Of a stretch of DNA of 34,908 nucleotides, positions 33,371-34,908 are shown piece after piece. The stretch covers positions 1-34,908 of the forward strand of contig DAONLM010000007.1 of the NCBI GenBank assembly GCA_035406685.1, in the 5' to 3' direction. Origin of the DNA: DAONLM01 sp035406685. GTDB taxonomy: Bacteria > Spirochaetota > GWE2-31-10 > MWDO01. The notes under the pieces were generated by a model, which saw nothing but the letters and a program-made list of their open reading frames with translations, was not told the origin of the DNA and did no database searches. Position 1 is the first letter of the stretch; each line of letters begins with the position of its first letter. The position numbers and the translations under genes are program-made.

Positions 33371-33649
33371 TTAATCTATAACAGTAATTATATTTGCCGT
33401 ATTCCATTTTGCAAAACCAGATAATGCCTGAATCTGTTTGGAATTAATATAGTAAATTTTGCCGTTTAGTTTTACAAGTCCACCATCATAATGGGAATGT
33501 TTAAAAGTATAATTCACTCTTCCTAAGAATATTACATCCTGCCATCTATCACAGGTCTTTAGTTTTGGGATATGCTTTAAATGATTTGCCTTTATTTTAT
33601 TATCAACTATACTATTTCTGAGTAATTCTTCATATTTGTAATCACTCAT
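33371..33649 (-). CDS. Small protein of unknown function
   Basis: This 92-residue soluble protein has a helical N-terminal third and a beta-rich remainder (WQDVIFLGRVNYTFKHSHYD, then GGLVKLNGKIYYINSKQI). I chose the ATG at 33649 because GGGAG lies just upstream; an earlier in-frame ATG at 33679 lies at the expected transcription start. No family is recognised. It is followed after 4 bases by the membrane/winged-helix-like protein, suggesting a joint function. Confidence 0.65.
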   Translation of the reverse strand: MSDYKYEELLRNSIVDNKIKANHLKHIPKLKTCDRWQDVIFLGRVNYTFKHSHYDGGLVKLNGKIYYINSKQIQALSGFAKWNTANIITVID

Positions 33650-33670
33650 TATTAACTCCCTTTTATTATT

Positions 33671-33699
33671 ATTATACACTTGAAATGATATTTTTTCAA
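33671..33699 (-). promoter_or_regulatory. Promoter for the two-gene unit 33649-32506
   Basis: On the minus strand TTGAAA (33694-33699), a 17-base spacer and a consensus TATAAT (33671-33676), about 21 bases ahead of the ATG at 33649. The upstream 34758-33781 gene therefore need not be co-transcribed. Confidence 0.75.
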
Positions 33700-33780
33700 C
33701 TATTTTTATAATTTTTTTTATTTAAATTTATCAGATATTTTAAATTTCTGTCTTCTAAATTTTTTAATAAATTCATCACA

Positions 33781-34758
33781 TTAAACTAACAATTCTTTTA
33801 CATTCTCAGAAATTTCTATGCCAGCATGAAATGATCTATCACTGACAATAACTTTGTTATTTTTCTTATCAAAAAGTTCTACTTTGATTATTGAATTAAG
33901 ACTCTCAAATATTTTTCCGTCCATGCCGGTAACTTTTGGATAAGGAAGATAAAAGCCATTCTTTTTCTCTCCCTCTATTTTTAAATAAAATTTGCTTGAA
34001 TTTACATTTATAGAAAAAGTATTATCTTTTAAAATAATATTTTCTATTTTAGAATTATTATATGTAGCAAAAGGATATATCTTTTTATTATAAAAAATAG
34101 CTCCAACAAACCCATTAAACTTAAAATTCAAAAAAGGAATTTTTGCTATAGAAAACATAAAAGCCATCTCATTTTCAGAAAAATCATTTGCTTGAAGCCA
34201 TATCCAGGATGTTGGAAAAGATTTACCCCAATTCTTTTCAATGTATCCTATACCATTATTAAAGTCTATCTCTTTATCATTTATCAGTAGTTTCCCTTTT
34301 ATGTTATGCTTAAAACTTGAAACCTGATAATAACATTCCATAAATGGCAGTAATCCAAAATATCCCATTATTCCAGGAGAAAATAGTTTTACAGGCCAGT
34401 TGTGAATATTTTCAAAACTAAGTTCACCAACTATTTTAGTTGAATCTTTATTTATATTAAGTTTTATACCATCAATTTTAAAATTATTATTTTCTATTTT
34501 AATATCGAATTTCTCTTTTTTTGCATAAAATTCTTCTTTACTATATCTAAAATAAAAAGCATTAAGTTCTTTTCCATTATAAAATTGAATAAATGAATGT
34601 GGGTCTTTTTTAGATAAAATTATACCCGGAATTATTGCAATAACATATTTTCTATCTTCTGTTATTAGTTTATAATACCAACCTTCAAAAAAATTATACC
34701 TTTTGTTATGTCCATGATAGTTATCTGGTCTCCATATATTTATAAAGTTATCAAACAT
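33781..34758 (-). CDS. Tocopherol cyclase-like protein
   Basis: This 325-residue protein matches the bacterial branch of the tocopherol cyclase family. Landmarks are an N-terminal WRPDNYHGHNKRYNFFEGWYYK, shown in part by FFEGWYYKL (about residue 23), the PFMECYYQV turn (about 138), and GYIEKNWGKSFPTSWIWLQA (about 171), which forms the family core. There is no signal peptide or membrane helix. Plants use the family to close the chromanol ring of vitamin E; in anaerobic bacteria without tocopherol the substrate is unknown, and a lipid or quinone-like ligand is only a guess. It has its own promoter and AAGGAG ribosome binding site. Confidence 0.85.
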   Translation of the reverse strand: MFDNFINIWRPDNYHGHNKRYNFFEGWYYKLITEDRKYVIAIIPGIILSKKDPHSFIQFYNGKELNAFYFRYSKEEFYAKKEKFDIKIENNNFKIDGIKLNINKDSTKIVGELSFENIHNWPVKLFSPGIMGYFGLLPFMECYYQVSSFKHNIKGKLLINDKEIDFNNGIGYIEKNWGKSFPTSWIWLQANDFSENEMAFMFSIAKIPFLNFKFNGFVGAIFYNKKIYPFATYNNSKIENIILKDNTFSINVNSSKFYLKIEGEKKNGFYLPYPKVTGMDGKIFESLNSIIKVELFDKKNNKVIVSDRSFHAGIEISENVKELLV

Positions 34759-34782
34759 ATTATTCTCCTTAATTTTTTAAAG

Positions 34783-34811
34783 TTTATACATAAAATCTTT
34801 TATTTTGTCAA
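34783..34811 (-). promoter_or_regulatory. Sigma-70-type promoter for the tocopherol cyclase-like gene
   Basis: On the minus strand TTGACA (34806-34811), a 17-base spacer and TATAAA (34783-34788), about 24 bases ahead of the ATG at 34758. Confidence 0.8.
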
Positions 34812-34861
34812 AAGATTATATTTTTAGTTAAAAACCAAAGTGATTTTTTTTATTTTTTTTC

Positions 34862-34908
34862 TTAAATTTTGTAAAGGATTTTCTCAAAAATTTTGTGATT
34901 AATAATTA
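34862..34908 (+). repeat. Conserved leader block, copy E, at the right edge
   Basis: AAATTTTGTAAAGGATTTTC followed by TCAAAAATTTTGTGATTAAT. It is preceded at 34817-34835 by TATATTTTTAGTTAAAAA, a weak match to the unit-end motif. The window stops where the ribosome binding site and start codon of an RHH gene would be expected on the plus strand, so a further family member probably lies just beyond. Confidence 0.65.

Overview
The window is AT-rich bacterial DNA with about 31 intact protein genes and one tRNA. No rRNA, prophage module or CRISPR array is visible. Several features point, without proof, to a low-GC anaerobe of spirochaete-like affiliation: an LL-diaminopimelate aminotransferase, a four-subunit ferredoxin-dependent 2-oxoacid oxidoreductase, the paired TIGR03546/TIGR03545 families, a tocopherol-cyclase-like protein, tRNA-Gln just ahead of a Ctc-type ribosomal protein L25, and an Escherichia-type SpeD. 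Promoters are unusually easy to read: eleven match TTGACA, or a close variant, followed by exactly 17 bases and a TATAAT-like -10.

Layout. 1-2.5 kb: a possible gene edge and three proteins of unknown function. 2.6-5.5 kb: a small gene for a tandem ribbon-helix-helix (RHH) protein, dapL, and an 850-base region holding the decayed remains of a similar unit. 5.5-12.2 kb: class II fructose-bisphosphate aldolase, the delta and alpha subunits of a VOR/KOR-type oxidoreductase (+), a phosphodiester glycosidase-like protein and a Rel/SpoT enzyme without an ACT domain (+), then the beta and gamma subunits on the opposite strand. 12.2-14.9 kb (-): GDP-mannose dehydratase, a WecG/TagA glycosyltransferase and a PksI-like enoyl-CoA hydratase, reading into the beta and gamma subunits. 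15.2-18.3 kb (-): gyrA followed by an unusual aquaporin. 18.5-19.35 kb: a second RHH unit beside a fragment related to the first. 19.5-25 kb (+): TIGR03546, TIGR03545, a 7TM-GAF-SpoIIE phosphatase and a STAS protein. 25-29.5 kb (+): phoH, a PgpH-like HD phosphohydrolase, ybeY and a CorC-like CBS protein, a widely conserved cluster. 29.5-34.8 kb: a PfkB kinase (-), an IS30-type transposase relic, tRNA-Gln, L25, speD, and three genes on the minus strand. The last 45 bases are the start of another copy of the RHH-unit leader.

The most unusual element is a dispersed family of roughly 0.6-0.8 kb units. Each has a conserved leader (consensus around TTGTAAAGGATTTT, then AAAATTTTGTGATTAAT), and the two intact ones carry one gene for a protein with two RHH-like segments. 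Imperfect inward-facing terminal motifs around GATTTTATTTTTAGGCA bound the units. Two units are intact here, one is decayed, one begins at the right edge, and a leader-like block lies at the left edge. The second notable point is that one inversion of about 7.89-12.24 kb would restore the canonical delta-alpha-beta-gamma oxidoreductase order. All assignments come from reading the sequence and remembered family motifs; no database search was possible.
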